Positions 38,509 through 47,558 of a stretch of DNA of 64,000 nt are shown here, piece by piece (position 1 is the stretch's first letter; every line of letters starts with the position of its first letter). The stretch spans positions 434,001-498,000 of the forward strand of contig JAWLAI010000002.1 in assembly GCA_041395565.1 (NCBI GenBank), given 5' to 3'. The notes beneath the pieces are model-generated. The model saw only the letters and a program-made list of their open reading frames with translations, did not search any database and had not been told where the DNA came from. Source of the DNA: Pseudomonadota bacterium. Its GTDB lineage: Bacteria > Pseudomonadota > Gammaproteobacteria > UBA9214. A program made the position numbers and the translations under genes.

Positions 38509-40359
38509 TTACGGGTTACCGTCATCGTATTCGACGATCAGCCACGCCGTGTATAGCTGGGTCGGCTTGCGGTCACCCTTGACGTAGATCGACAGGTCGA
38601 AGTCACTCGATACCGGCGCGCCATTGATAGTGACCGCGTCGAGGTTTGGATTGACCACTGCCACGGCGGGGTTGATGATCGTGCCTTCATTCGCCGTGTG
38701 ATCGACCCAGCCGCTGGTGAACGTCAGCGGCGAGACCGGGTCACTGGTATCCGGGTCGGTCACGCTGCGCACATCGGCAGGATTCCAGCTCAGCATGTCA
38801 AAGACATCCCGCCCGTTCGGTGGCACTGAGTCGCCAACCGTGTACTTGATGAGGTCCTTCTGGTAGGGCGGCGGCGCACAGTTCACGTTCGGGATATCCA
38901 GGCCAGGAACGTCCTGCCCGAACTTGCCCGCCGTCAGGCGCCAGCGCGGCCCGGACAGCAGCGTATCACCCGGGGTTGCCAGCACGGGTTCGCGTACGCT
39001 GTAGTCCGCCGCACCGTCCCCGTCGGTGTCGTAGGACCACTCGAAGGGCTCACGGTCCACGGTGGTGGCCCAGGCATTGCTGTAGCCCTCTTCCAGGTCG
39101 GTCGACCAGGCATAGGGATCGGTGCCGACAATGGCATCCACGCCGCCGAGTGCCATGTCGGTATTCTTCAGTACCGTACCTGCGGGCATGAAGTGACCAT
39201 CCGCCTCGTAGCAATCGACATCCGAGGTCCAGGACCCGGCGCCGTAGTCCGCCACGTTGACATCGATATCGTAGCCCGGCAGGCGGCCGGTGGCGCCCTC
39301 GTTCTCCATGTCCTCGGGACGTACCTGGTCGTTCGGGTTGTTGGTGATGTTGTGATAGATGTACAGGGTCGCCTTGGTCACGCGGCAGCCGAGTCCACCA
39401 TTCAGGCTTTCACAGGCGCCACCGCTCTTCCAGGCGTCCGGGAGTTTCATGCGCGCGTAGATGCGAATATCGTTGGGTTTCTTGATCAGCGTGCCCCAGC
39501 GATACAGCGGCTTGCCGTCATCCTTGGCGGTGATGGAATAATCGGCCGTGTAGGCAATGTCCTCCAGGATCGTCGATTCGTTGGGATCGAGGTAGGTCAG
39601 CGGATCTTCCGGTGTGGTAAAACCGGCCAGCACCGCGTCGCTGAGCAGCATGCCGGTAAACGGGCCGTTGGCATTGATAACGTACGGGTCATTGTCGAGC
39701 TTCTTGGTCGCGCAGTCGACCAGCGGGGTGCCGTCCTCCGGGCTCAGCAGTATCGGCTGCGTGCCATCGACCGGATCCGCCCGCTCCGGATCGTTTTCCA
39801 TATAGGCCACGGTCTCGTGGCAGGTCAGGACGTGCTCCATCACCACGTAGCGCTCGGTCGAGCACTTCACCGCCGTCTCGCCGATGCCGGCGCACCAGGT
39901 ACCCAGCGGCGCCGGCACCTTGAAGAAATCCGTTTCGGCATCGGAGAACTCCAGACCGATCTTCTTGTTACTGAGATCCTTGATGTTGCCGATCCAGCCC
40001 TCGCCCCAGACACCGTCGCCGATCACCTTGGTGAAAGCCGCGGCGAAAGGAACCACGTTGAAGCCGAACTCGCTATCGATCGGAAACAGCGTGACCGCTT
40101 CGGAGCCGGGTATGGGCGCATGGTCGGCATCACAGACGGGCAAACCCGGCAGACCGCACAGGGTGGCCTGATAGCGCCCGTTGCCTGCGGGGCCGAAGGT
40201 ACGACCGGTAAAGTCCGCCACCAGGTCGTCGGCCGTGAAGGTGTGTCCTGCGATGTGCTGCACCACGACTGCCTGTGCGGTACCGACCGTGCCGAGCGCA
40301 ACGGCGACGGCGGCCTGCAGGGCACGTAGGCGCCAGGGCTTGCTTTGAATCGATCTCAT
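38509..40359 (-). CDS. Large secreted protein of unknown function
   Basis: A protein of 616 residues from the ATG at 40359, which has a GAGGGG ribosome site (an ATG ten codons earlier lacks one). The signal peptide is about residues 1-31 (LQAAVAVALGTVGTAQA). The mature protein is acidic with many Asp and several Cys, and contains a DTDGDGAADY calcium-loop-like segment and extended strand-rich regions. No PEP-CTERM tail, autotransporter or heme motif is visible. I recognise no family. It is monocistronic, with its own terminator. Confidence 0.65.
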   Translation of the reverse strand: MRSIQSKPWRLRALQAAVAVALGTVGTAQAVVVQHIAGHTFTADDLVADFTGRTFGPAGNGRYQATLCGLPGLPVCDADHAPIPGSEAVTLFPIDSEFGFNVVPFAAAFTKVIGDGVWGEGWIGNIKDLSNKKIGLEFSDAETDFFKVPAPLGTWCAGIGETAVKCSTERYVVMEHVLTCHETVAYMENDPERADPVDGTQPILLSPEDGTPLVDCATKKLDNDPYVINANGPFTGMLLSDAVLAGFTTPEDPLTYLDPNESTILEDIAYTADYSITAKDDGKPLYRWGTLIKKPNDIRIYARMKLPDAWKSGGACESLNGGLGCRVTKATLYIYHNITNNPNDQVRPEDMENEGATGRLPGYDIDVNVADYGAGSWTSDVDCYEADGHFMPAGTVLKNTDMALGGVDAIVGTDPYAWSTDLEEGYSNAWATTVDREPFEWSYDTDGDGAADYSVREPVLATPGDTLLSGPRWRLTAGKFGQDVPGLDIPNVNCAPPPYQKDLIKYTVGDSVPPNGRDVFDMLSWNPADVRSVTDPDTSDPVSPLTFTSGWVDHTANEGTIINPAVAVVNPNLDAVTINGAPVSSDFDLSIYVKGDRKPTQLYTAWLIVEYDDGNP

Positions 40360-40800
40360 TTTGTATTCCCCTCGAATCAATTGACTCAATCAGGTTGCTG
40401 GATAGTGAGCACTGAATGCAGACATGGCGGCTACCGCAAGGATTGAACCGCACGGCCAAGCCACCGGTCCTATGCCAGGTACAACGTACCGGCAAACCTC
40501 ACCTCCACCGGTGGCGGTTCAGTACAAATACTGGAGGGAGTCTATCCATAGTGAATGGACATGACATTGATCGATCTCAAATTACCTTCGCAGATCACAG
40601 AACCATGCGCGCCTCATTCCCGTGCACGAGCTGCGCCGGCGCGGCTGGCACGCCTGGGATCCGCACTAAAGTAAAATCCGGGTTATGATCTGGATCTGTC
40701 GCGCACGGGAATCCGCCGACGGGCGGTACATGCAAGCCAGCACCGTGGACTACAATACGCAAGCTGTGCCTGCCGCCGCGCATTCCAGCCAGGACGCCCT
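40360..40800. other. Divergent intergenic region with one FNR-like site
   Basis: About 440 bp between the divergent secreted-protein gene and the RND operon. It contains TTGAT-CGAT-CTCAA at 40567-40580, nine of ten matches to the FNR/DNR palindrome, about 210-220 bp from either start, so too far for a simple class II site. TTGAGTCAA and overlapping TTGA motifs lie near 40375-40390. No gene seen. Confidence 0.4.
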
Positions 40801-41940
40801 ATGAAAAACCTCGCACTTCTCGTACAGCTGACCGCCCTCGTCCCGCTGCTGGCCGCCTGCGAGCAGGCCACACCCAAGCCCCCCGCGAGCGCACCGCCGC
40901 CGGCGGAGGTTGCCGTGATCGAGGTGACACCGGGCGCCATACCGCTCACCCGGGAACTGGTCGGCCGGCTGGCGCCCACCCGGGTCGCAGAGGTCCGGGC
41001 CCGGGTCGCGGGCATCATCCTCGAGCGCAGTTACCGGGAAGGCACTGACGTCGCACAGGGCACGGTTCTCTATCGCATCGATCCCGCCCCGCTCGAGACG
41101 GCCCTGCATGCGCGCGAGGCCGCCCTGGCCCGCGCGCGCGCAGATGCCGCCAACGCCGCGGCGACGGCCAAACGCTTCCGGGAACTGGCAGAAAAACAGC
41201 TGATCTCCACCCAGGATCTGGATGATGCGCTGGCCGCCGAGCGCAGCACTGCAGCGGCCGTCAAGCAGGCCCAGGCCGACGTGGAAAGCGCACGCCTGGA
41301 TTTGGGCTATGCCACCGTCACCGCACCGATCGCCGGGCGCGCCGGGCGTTCGCTGGTAACCGAGGGTGCCCTCGTCGGCCAGGGTGAGGCAACCCGGCTC
41401 ACCAGCATCGAACAGATCGATCCGCTGTACGTCAATTTCAGCCTGTCCGTCGCGGAGTTGCGCGAGCTCCAGGGCGGCATCAGGGCGCCGCAGGCTGCCG
41501 CCCCGGTGGAGGTGCAGCTGCCGGACGGCACGGCCTACGGGCATCCCGGCACACTCGATTTCTCCGACCTCGCCGTCGATCCCGGCACCGGCGCACTCTC
41601 CCTGCGCGCCGTCCTGCCCAACCCGGAACATGCCCTGCTGCCGGGCATGTTCGTGAACCTGCGTCTGACCACCGGCACGCTCGACGCCGCCTACATCCTG
41701 CCGCAGTCCGCGGTCACCCGCGACAGCGCGGGCGCCTATGCGCTGACCGTGGATGCCGCTGGCAAGGTTGCGCAGCGTCGCCTCCAGACCCATGGCATGA
41801 CCACGAGCGGCTGGATCGTAACGGGCGAGCTGGGCACGGGTGAACAGGTGATCGTCGAGGGCCTGCAGAAAGTCCAGCCGGGCGGCAGCGCCAAGCCGGT
41901 AGCGGCGCCGCAGGCCGCCGCACCCGCGAATACCCACTGA
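40801..41940 (+). CDS. RND efflux periplasmic adaptor (membrane fusion lipoprotein)
   Basis: A 379-residue AcrA/MexA-type adaptor. The lipobox LLAAC puts the lipidated Cys at residue 20. The usual order of barrel-sandwich (VRARVAGIILERSYREG), alpha hairpin (about 95-165), second half of the lipoyl domain (LGYATVTAPIAGRAG), and beta-barrel/membrane-proximal domain is present. It links the inner-membrane pump to an outer-membrane channel, which is not encoded here. The pump gene follows after 12 bp. Confidence 0.94.
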   Translation: MKNLALLVQLTALVPLLAACEQATPKPPASAPPPAEVAVIEVTPGAIPLTRELVGRLAPTRVAEVRARVAGIILERSYREGTDVAQGTVLYRIDPAPLETALHAREAALARARADAANAAATAKRFRELAEKQLISTQDLDDALAAERSTAAAVKQAQADVESARLDLGYATVTAPIAGRAGRSLVTEGALVGQGEATRLTSIEQIDPLYVNFSLSVAELRELQGGIRAPQAAAPVEVQLPDGTAYGHPGTLDFSDLAVDPGTGALSLRAVLPNPEHALLPGMFVNLRLTTGTLDAAYILPQSAVTRDSAGAYALTVDAAGKVAQRRLQTHGMTTSGWIVTGELGTGEQVIVEGLQKVQPGGSAKPVAAPQAAAPANTH

Positions 41941-41952
41941 GGCCGGCGCATC

Positions 41953-44900
41953 ATGCCACGCTTTTTCATCGACCGGCCGATCTTCGCCTGGGTGATCGCC
42001 ATTCTGATCACATTGGCTGGCGCAGCCGCCATCTTCAACCTGCCGGTGTCGGCCTACCCGCCGATCGCCCCGCCCCAAATCAGCATCAACGCCGTCTACC
42101 CCGGTGCCAGCGCGGAGGTGATCGAGAAAACCGTGACCTCGGTGATCGAACAACAGCTGACCGGGGTCGACAACCTGCTCTACTTCGAATCGACCTCGCG
42201 TTCCAACGGCACGGCACAGATCACGCTGACCTTCGAGAGCGGCACCGATCCGGATATCGCCCAGGTACAGGTGCAGAACCGTCTCAGCGTGGCGCAGCCA
42301 CGCCTGCCGCAGGAAGTGATACAGAACGGCCTTACCGTGTCCAAAGCCAACAACGACTTCCTCATGGTGGTTGCGTTGCACTCCACCGATCCGGCCATGG
42401 ATACCTACGCCCTGAACAACCTGATCGCGGCCCAGGTGCTCGATCCGGTGCGGCGGCTGCCGGGTGTTGGCGATGCCAATCTGTTCGGCGCCGCCTATGC
42501 CATGCGCATCTGGCTCAACCCGGACCAGTTGCATGGTTACGGCCTGAGCGCCGCGCAGGTGCTGGCAGCGGTACGCGCGCAGAACGTGCAGATCGCCGCC
42601 GGCAGCATCGGCGCCGAGCCGGCCCCGCCCGGCCAGGGCTTCACCGCAGCGGTCAATGCCGCCAGCCGCTTCACCTCGCAGGAACAGTTCGGCGACATCA
42701 TTCTGCGCACCAATCTCGACGGCAGCAGCGTGCGCCTGAAGGACGTGGCACGGGTGACACTGGGCGCGGAATCCTACGGTCACGACGTGCATCTCGACGG
42801 CGACCCGATCGCCGGATTCGCGATCCTGCTGGCACCCGAGGCCAACGCCCTGCAGGTTGCCGCCGCGATCCGCACCAAAATGGATGAACTCGACGACTAC
42901 TTCCCCCCCGGCGTGAGCTGGCTGGTGCCCTACGACAGCACGCAGTTCATCAGCATCTCCATCCAGGAGGTGATCTACACCCTGTTCGAGGCGGTGATAC
43001 TGGTATTCCTCGTCATCCTCCTGTTCCTGCAGAACCTGCGCGCGACCCTGATCCCCACCCTGGTAGTGCCGGTGGCGCTGACCAGCGCGTTTGCCGGCAT
43101 GTACCTGGCCGGTTTCTCCATCAATGTGCTCACCCTGTTCGGCCTGGTCCTGGCCATCGGCCTGGTGGTGGACGATGCGATCGTGGTGGTGGAGAACGTG
43201 GAACGCATCATGACCGAGGAAGGGCTGCCACCGAAGGAAGCCACGCGCAAGGCGATGGACCAGATCACCGGTGCGGTGATCGCCATGACCACGGTGCTGG
43301 CCGCGGTATTCATCCCCATGGCGCTGGTCGGCGGCAGCGTGGGGGTGATCTACCGTCAGTTCTCGCTGACCATCGCGATCTCCATGGCGATCTCGGCGCT
43401 GATGGCGCTCAGTTTCACCCCGGCACTATGCGCCGCGCTGCTCAAGCCGGTGCACGGGGAGCCGAACCGGTTGCTGCGCGGCTTCAACCGGCTCTACAAC
43501 GGCCTGACCGGCATGTACCTGGCACGCGTGACACGCGCCATCCGCCACACACCGCGCTGGATGGTCGCGTTCGTGCTGCTGGTGGGCATCGCGGTGCTGC
43601 TGTTCACCCGCCTGCCGACCAGCTTCCTGCCCGAGGAAGACCAGGGCTATGTGCTCGTCATCGTGCAGCTGCCGCCCGGCGCCAGCATGGAGCGCACGGG
43701 GGGCGTCCTGCGTGAAATGGAGCGGATCCTGCAGGGACACCCCGCCGTCGACAAGGTATTCGACGTGGCGGGTTTCAGCTTCGTCGGCCAGGGCGAGAAC
43801 GTAGGCCTCGGATTCATCCGCCTCAAGCACTGGGACGAGCGCCGTGCGGCCGGCGACCAGGTAAACGCCTTCATCCAGTGGGCGAACGGTGCGCTGTCTG
43901 CCATCAAGGGCGCGCGCATGTTCGTGATCAACCTGCCCACCATACGCGGGCTGGGCCGCTTCGGCGGCTTCGATTTCCGGCTCGAGGACCGTGCCGGACT
44001 CGGACACGCGCAGCTGTTGGCGGCACGCAACACCCTGCTCGGCAAGGCCGCGCAGGATCCGCGTCTCTTCGGGGTGCGGCCCAACCAGCTGGAAGAGGCG
44101 CCCGAGCTGCACCTCGAGGTGGATCGTGTGCAGGCGCAGTCCATGGGACTCGACCTGCAGGATGTCTACGAATCCATCCGGCTGATGCTCGCACCGGTAT
44201 ACGCCAATGACTTCAACTACAAGGGCCGCGTGCTCAAGGTACTGTTGCAGGCGGATGCGGCGTACCGCAGCCGCATCGACGACCTGAACCACTTCTACAT
44301 CCCGGGCAGCGACGGCGATATCGACAACATGGTGCCGCTGTCCAGCCTGGTGACGCCGAGCTGGTCCATCGCGCCGCCGGCGATCGACCACTACAACGGC
44401 AGTCCCGCAGTCCAGATCAACGGTGCCGCGGCGCCTGGCCACAGCTCGGGCCAGGCGATGGCGGCCATGCAGCAGATCGTGCGCGCGGACCTGCCTGCCG
44501 GCATCGGCTACGAGTGGTCGGGCCAGTCGCTGCAGGAAATCATTTCCGGCCAGCAGGCGCCGGTGCTGTTCGCGCTCTCGCTGCTGGTGGTGTTCCTGGC
44601 GCTGGCGGCGCTGTACGAAAGCTGGTCGATACCCATGGCGGTCATGCTGGTGGTGCCACTCGGTGTGCTCGGGGCACTCAGCTTTACCTGGCTGCGCGGA
44701 CTCGAGAATGACGTCTACTTCAAGGTCGGCCTGATCGCAGTCATCGGCCTGTCCGCCAAGAACGCGATCCTGATCATCGAATTCGCCAACACCCTGCACA
44801 GGCAGGGCCGCAGCGTGCTGGACGCCACGCTCGAGGCCTGCCGGCTGCGGTTCCGGCCGATCCTGATGACCTCGATCGCGTTCATCCTCGGCGTACTGCC

Positions 44901-45066
44901 GCTCGCGGTTTCCACCGGCGCCGGCGCCAACAGCCGGCACGCCATCGGCACGGGTGTGATGGGCGGCATGGTCGGCGCCACGGTGCTCGGCGTGCTGTTC
45001 GTGCCGGTTTTCTTCGTGGTGGTGCGCTGGCTGCTCGGCGACCGGACCGGCCGCCAGGAGGCCTGA
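41953..45066 (+). CDS. RND efflux pump, HAE-1 (AcrB/MexB) family
   Basis: A 1037-residue proton-driven multidrug exporter. The N-terminus MPRFFIDRPIFAWVIAILIT is typical. The TM4 proton-relay Asp pair lies in GLVVDDAIVVVENVE (about residue 406) and the TM10 Lys in GLSAKNAILIIEF (about 936). The two large porter loops are complete and the protein is full length. Substrates cannot be deduced. It forms a two-gene operon with the adaptor. Confidence 0.95.
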   Translation: MPRFFIDRPIFAWVIAILITLAGAAAIFNLPVSAYPPIAPPQISINAVYPGASAEVIEKTVTSVIEQQLTGVDNLLYFESTSRSNGTAQITLTFESGTDPDIAQVQVQNRLSVAQPRLPQEVIQNGLTVSKANNDFLMVVALHSTDPAMDTYALNNLIAAQVLDPVRRLPGVGDANLFGAAYAMRIWLNPDQLHGYGLSAAQVLAAVRAQNVQIAAGSIGAEPAPPGQGFTAAVNAASRFTSQEQFGDIILRTNLDGSSVRLKDVARVTLGAESYGHDVHLDGDPIAGFAILLAPEANALQVAAAIRTKMDELDDYFPPGVSWLVPYDSTQFISISIQEVIYTLFEAVILVFLVILLFLQNLRATLIPTLVVPVALTSAFAGMYLAGFSINVLTLFGLVLAIGLVVDDAIVVVENVERIMTEEGLPPKEATRKAMDQITGAVIAMTTVLAAVFIPMALVGGSVGVIYRQFSLTIAISMAISALMALSFTPALCAALLKPVHGEPNRLLRGFNRLYNGLTGMYLARVTRAIRHTPRWMVAFVLLVGIAVLLFTRLPTSFLPEEDQGYVLVIVQLPPGASMERTGGVLREMERILQGHPAVDKVFDVAGFSFVGQGENVGLGFIRLKHWDERRAAGDQVNAFIQWANGALSAIKGARMFVINLPTIRGLGRFGGFDFRLEDRAGLGHAQLLAARNTLLGKAAQDPRLFGVRPNQLEEAPELHLEVDRVQAQSMGLDLQDVYESIRLMLAPVYANDFNYKGRVLKVLLQADAAYRSRIDDLNHFYIPGSDGDIDNMVPLSSLVTPSWSIAPPAIDHYNGSPAVQINGAAAPGHSSGQAMAAMQQIVRADLPAGIGYEWSGQSLQEIISGQQAPVLFALSLLVVFLALAALYESWSIPMAVMLVVPLGVLGALSFTWLRGLENDVYFKVGLIAVIGLSAKNAILIIEFANTLHRQGRSVLDATLEACRLRFRPILMTSIAFILGVLPLAVSTGAGANSRHAIGTGVMGGMVGATVLGVLFVPVFFVVVRWLLGDRTGRQEA

Positions 45067-45353
45067 GCCGCACCCCGGCAGCCGTGCCGGCCCCGCGGCC
45101 GGTCGCATGCCCGTCTGCGGTGACTTCCCTGCCGCATGGCCGAACCCCACGCGCCAGACAGCACCGCGCCGTGTCCCGCCGGCGCAGCGCTTAATCACCC
45201 CTTAAGCAAACTGTGCAAGAGTGCGCTGCTCGTGTTAGGCAACGGCGGCGGATTCGCGGTCGCGCCAGCGCACATCCGCAACAGCAAGGGATCCTGTCCA
45301 CCGTCAACCAACCGGCATTCTCCTTCCCTTACACCCAGCACAGGTAAATCATC

Positions 45354-46697
45354 ATGAACTACAGGGACAGACTTCGATCAGCAAGCGGTACCTGCATCAT
45401 GCTTCTGGCGTTCCTATCACTGCCGCCACAGATCAGCCAGGCCGTTCCGAGCTATGCGCGCCAGACCGGCCTGGCCTGCACCGCCTGCCACACCACCTAC
45501 CCCGAACTCACGGCATTCGGGCGCGACTTCAAACTCAATGGCTACACCCTGACCGGCATCCAGCAGATCGAGTCCACGCGCACGGGTACCGCAGCCGGCG
45601 TCAAGATCAACGAAGTCCTGCCCATCTCTGCCATGCTGACCGCCTCCGTCACCCAAACCGCGAAGACACAACCCGGCACGCAGAATGGCGATGTCGCCCT
45701 GCCGCAGGAATTCAGCGTATTCTTCGCCGGCGAGATCACCCCGCACATCGGCTCGTTCGTGCAGGTGACCTATGCGCAGGACAGCGACAGTTTCGATGTG
45801 GACAACACGGACATCCGCTATGCCAATCATGCCACGATAGGCGGTGCCGACACGGTATACGGCGTCACCGTAAACAACAGCCCTACCGTGGAGGACCCCT
45901 GGAACAGCACGCCGACGTGGGGCTTCCCGTTCGCTTCCTCACCGGTTGCACCCACACCGGCGGCCAGCCCGCTGATCGCGGAACTGGGACAGGATGTCGC
46001 CGGTTTCGGCGCCTATAGCCTCTGGAACAACCATCTCTATGGCGACCTGTCCCTCTACCGTTCCGCGCATCACGGACCCGATATCCTGCCCAACGCTGCC
46101 AGCACCATGACAATCAAGGGGCTGGCGCCATACTGGCGGGTCGCGTGGCAGCAGAACCTCGGTGCGGACAATCTCGAAATCGGCACCTTCGGCATGCAAA
46201 CCAGGCTCTACCCCGACGGCGTGTCCGGACTGACCGACAAGTACACGGACACGGCGCTGGATGCGCAGTACGAACATCCCATGGGCACCGACATGCTGAC
46301 CCTGCGTGGCAGCTATATCCATGAGAAACAGGACCTGAACCGCAGCTTCGCTGACAGCATTTCCGCCAATCCCTCAAACAGCCTGGACGCGCTCAATCTG
46401 AACGGCACCTACCATCTGGGCAGCACGGCAGCCTTCTCACTGGGCTATTTCTCCACGACCGGCGATACCGACACCGGCCTGTATGCACCCAACCCGCTCG
46501 ATGGCAGCGCCAACGGCAGTCCCGATAGTCGCGGTTATATCCTGCAGGCAACCTTCCTGCCCTGGCAGAACACGCAGTTTGCCTTGCAATACACGGGGTA
46601 TACGAAATTCAACGGCGGCGGCAACAATTACGACGGTGCCGGCCGGAACGCCTCGGACAACAATGCCCTGTTCCTGCATGCCTGGCTGGTCTGGTGA
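45354..46697 (+). CDS. Monoheme outer-membrane porin-like cytochrome c
   Basis: A 447-residue exported protein. After a signal peptide (about 1-30, LPPQISQA), a single heme site CTACH (42-46) sits in the context PSYARQTGLACTACHTTYPE, then AFGRDFKLNGYTL. The remaining 380 residues are Gly/Asn/Tyr-rich with alternating amphipathic strands and end in HAWLVW, an aromatic terminus typical of outer-membrane beta-barrels. An N-terminal heme fused to a barrel is the Cyc2-like porin-cytochrome architecture, so electron transfer across or at the outer membrane is possible. Iron oxidation itself is not shown. A small coiled-coil secreted protein follows 99 bp downstream. Confidence 0.75.
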   Translation: MNYRDRLRSASGTCIMLLAFLSLPPQISQAVPSYARQTGLACTACHTTYPELTAFGRDFKLNGYTLTGIQQIESTRTGTAAGVKINEVLPISAMLTASVTQTAKTQPGTQNGDVALPQEFSVFFAGEITPHIGSFVQVTYAQDSDSFDVDNTDIRYANHATIGGADTVYGVTVNNSPTVEDPWNSTPTWGFPFASSPVAPTPAASPLIAELGQDVAGFGAYSLWNNHLYGDLSLYRSAHHGPDILPNAASTMTIKGLAPYWRVAWQQNLGADNLEIGTFGMQTRLYPDGVSGLTDKYTDTALDAQYEHPMGTDMLTLRGSYIHEKQDLNRSFADSISANPSNSLDALNLNGTYHLGSTAAFSLGYFSTTGDTDTGLYAPNPLDGSANGSPDSRGYILQATFLPWQNTQFALQYTGYTKFNGGGNNYDGAGRNASDNNALFLHAWLVW

Positions 46698-46796
46698 CCC
46701 GCACAGCGGTGCCGGTCGGATTCACGATCGGCCGGCACCGGTTCATACCGTTACCGAACCGAAGCGGCACTCGTCAGCGCTGCACAGGATAGCGAC

Positions 46797-47297
46797 ATGA
46801 AGCGTCACAGCCGCGCACGCGCACCTCTCATCCTCGCCGGAACCGGACTGCTTTACTGTCTGCATGCCGCAGCCGCACCCGATACCTCGATTGCGGCGCA
46901 GCTGGAACAGCTGCAGCAGGAAGTGCACGATCTTGCGAACCGCGTCAGGCAACTGGAAGGCATGCCGTGTGCCGGCGATGCAGCAGGCCAGGCCGCGGTG
47001 ACCACCGCAGTGGCGCCAACAGCCGCGCCAGACGACTCCGCCATTCCCGCGCCGGTATCGAACCTCGACCCCGCCCTGCAAAGTCTCGGCCGGCTCAAGG
47101 CGGCCTGGCATGGCGTCAGCACCGGCATGGACCAAGCCCAGATCCACGAGCGCCTGGGTGACCCTTCGCGCCGGTTTACCATCGATGGCAAGCCGGTGTG
47201 GTACTACGACTACCCGGGGGTGGGCAGTGGCTCGGTTCTGTTCGCCGCCGACGGCGGGGCGATCGGCGTACAGCATCCGCCCTGGAGGCTGTGGTAG
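46797..47297 (+). CDS. Small exported coiled-coil protein with BamE/SmpA-like tail
   Basis: A 166-residue protein. The signal peptide covers about 1-27. An N-terminal heptad-like helix follows (AAQLEQLQQEVHDLANRVRQ), then a Pro/Ala-rich linker. The C-terminal part, GMDQAQIHERLGDPSRRF and PVWYYDYPGVGSGSVLF, resembles the short SmpA/BamE-like fold that pairs a helix with Trp/Tyr strands. There is no lipobox. Function unknown; it may assist the porin-like cytochrome upstream. Confidence 0.6.
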   Translation: MKRHSRARAPLILAGTGLLYCLHAAAAPDTSIAAQLEQLQQEVHDLANRVRQLEGMPCAGDAAGQAAVTTAVAPTAAPDDSAIPAPVSNLDPALQSLGRLKAAWHGVSTGMDQAQIHERLGDPSRRFTIDGKPVWYYDYPGVGSGSVLFAADGGAIGVQHPPWRLW

Positions 47298-47558
47298 GCC
47301 GCAGCGGCCCCCTGCGGTCTCGCGCAGATCAGAGCGGGCACTGCGCACCGTCATGGTGGCGCTGCTGCCGGCAGCGGATTATGTGCCTGTTAATACATGG
47401 GTTATCATCAGCGCGGCAGTAACTGGCAGCCTGCGCCCGGGCAGTCCGGGTTGGCGCAAGCATTCCGCAGGTGCCCTGAGGTGTCATTTCAGCAACGCGC
47501 CAACCCTGCCGACATGCACTAGACCGCAGAAAATCATCGCAATTACAGGGAGGTGTGG

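Noticed and set aside
40750..42792. A 680-codon minus-strand frame across the RND adaptor and pump start
   Set aside because: Opposite strongly supported RND genes; composition is that of antisense of coding DNA.
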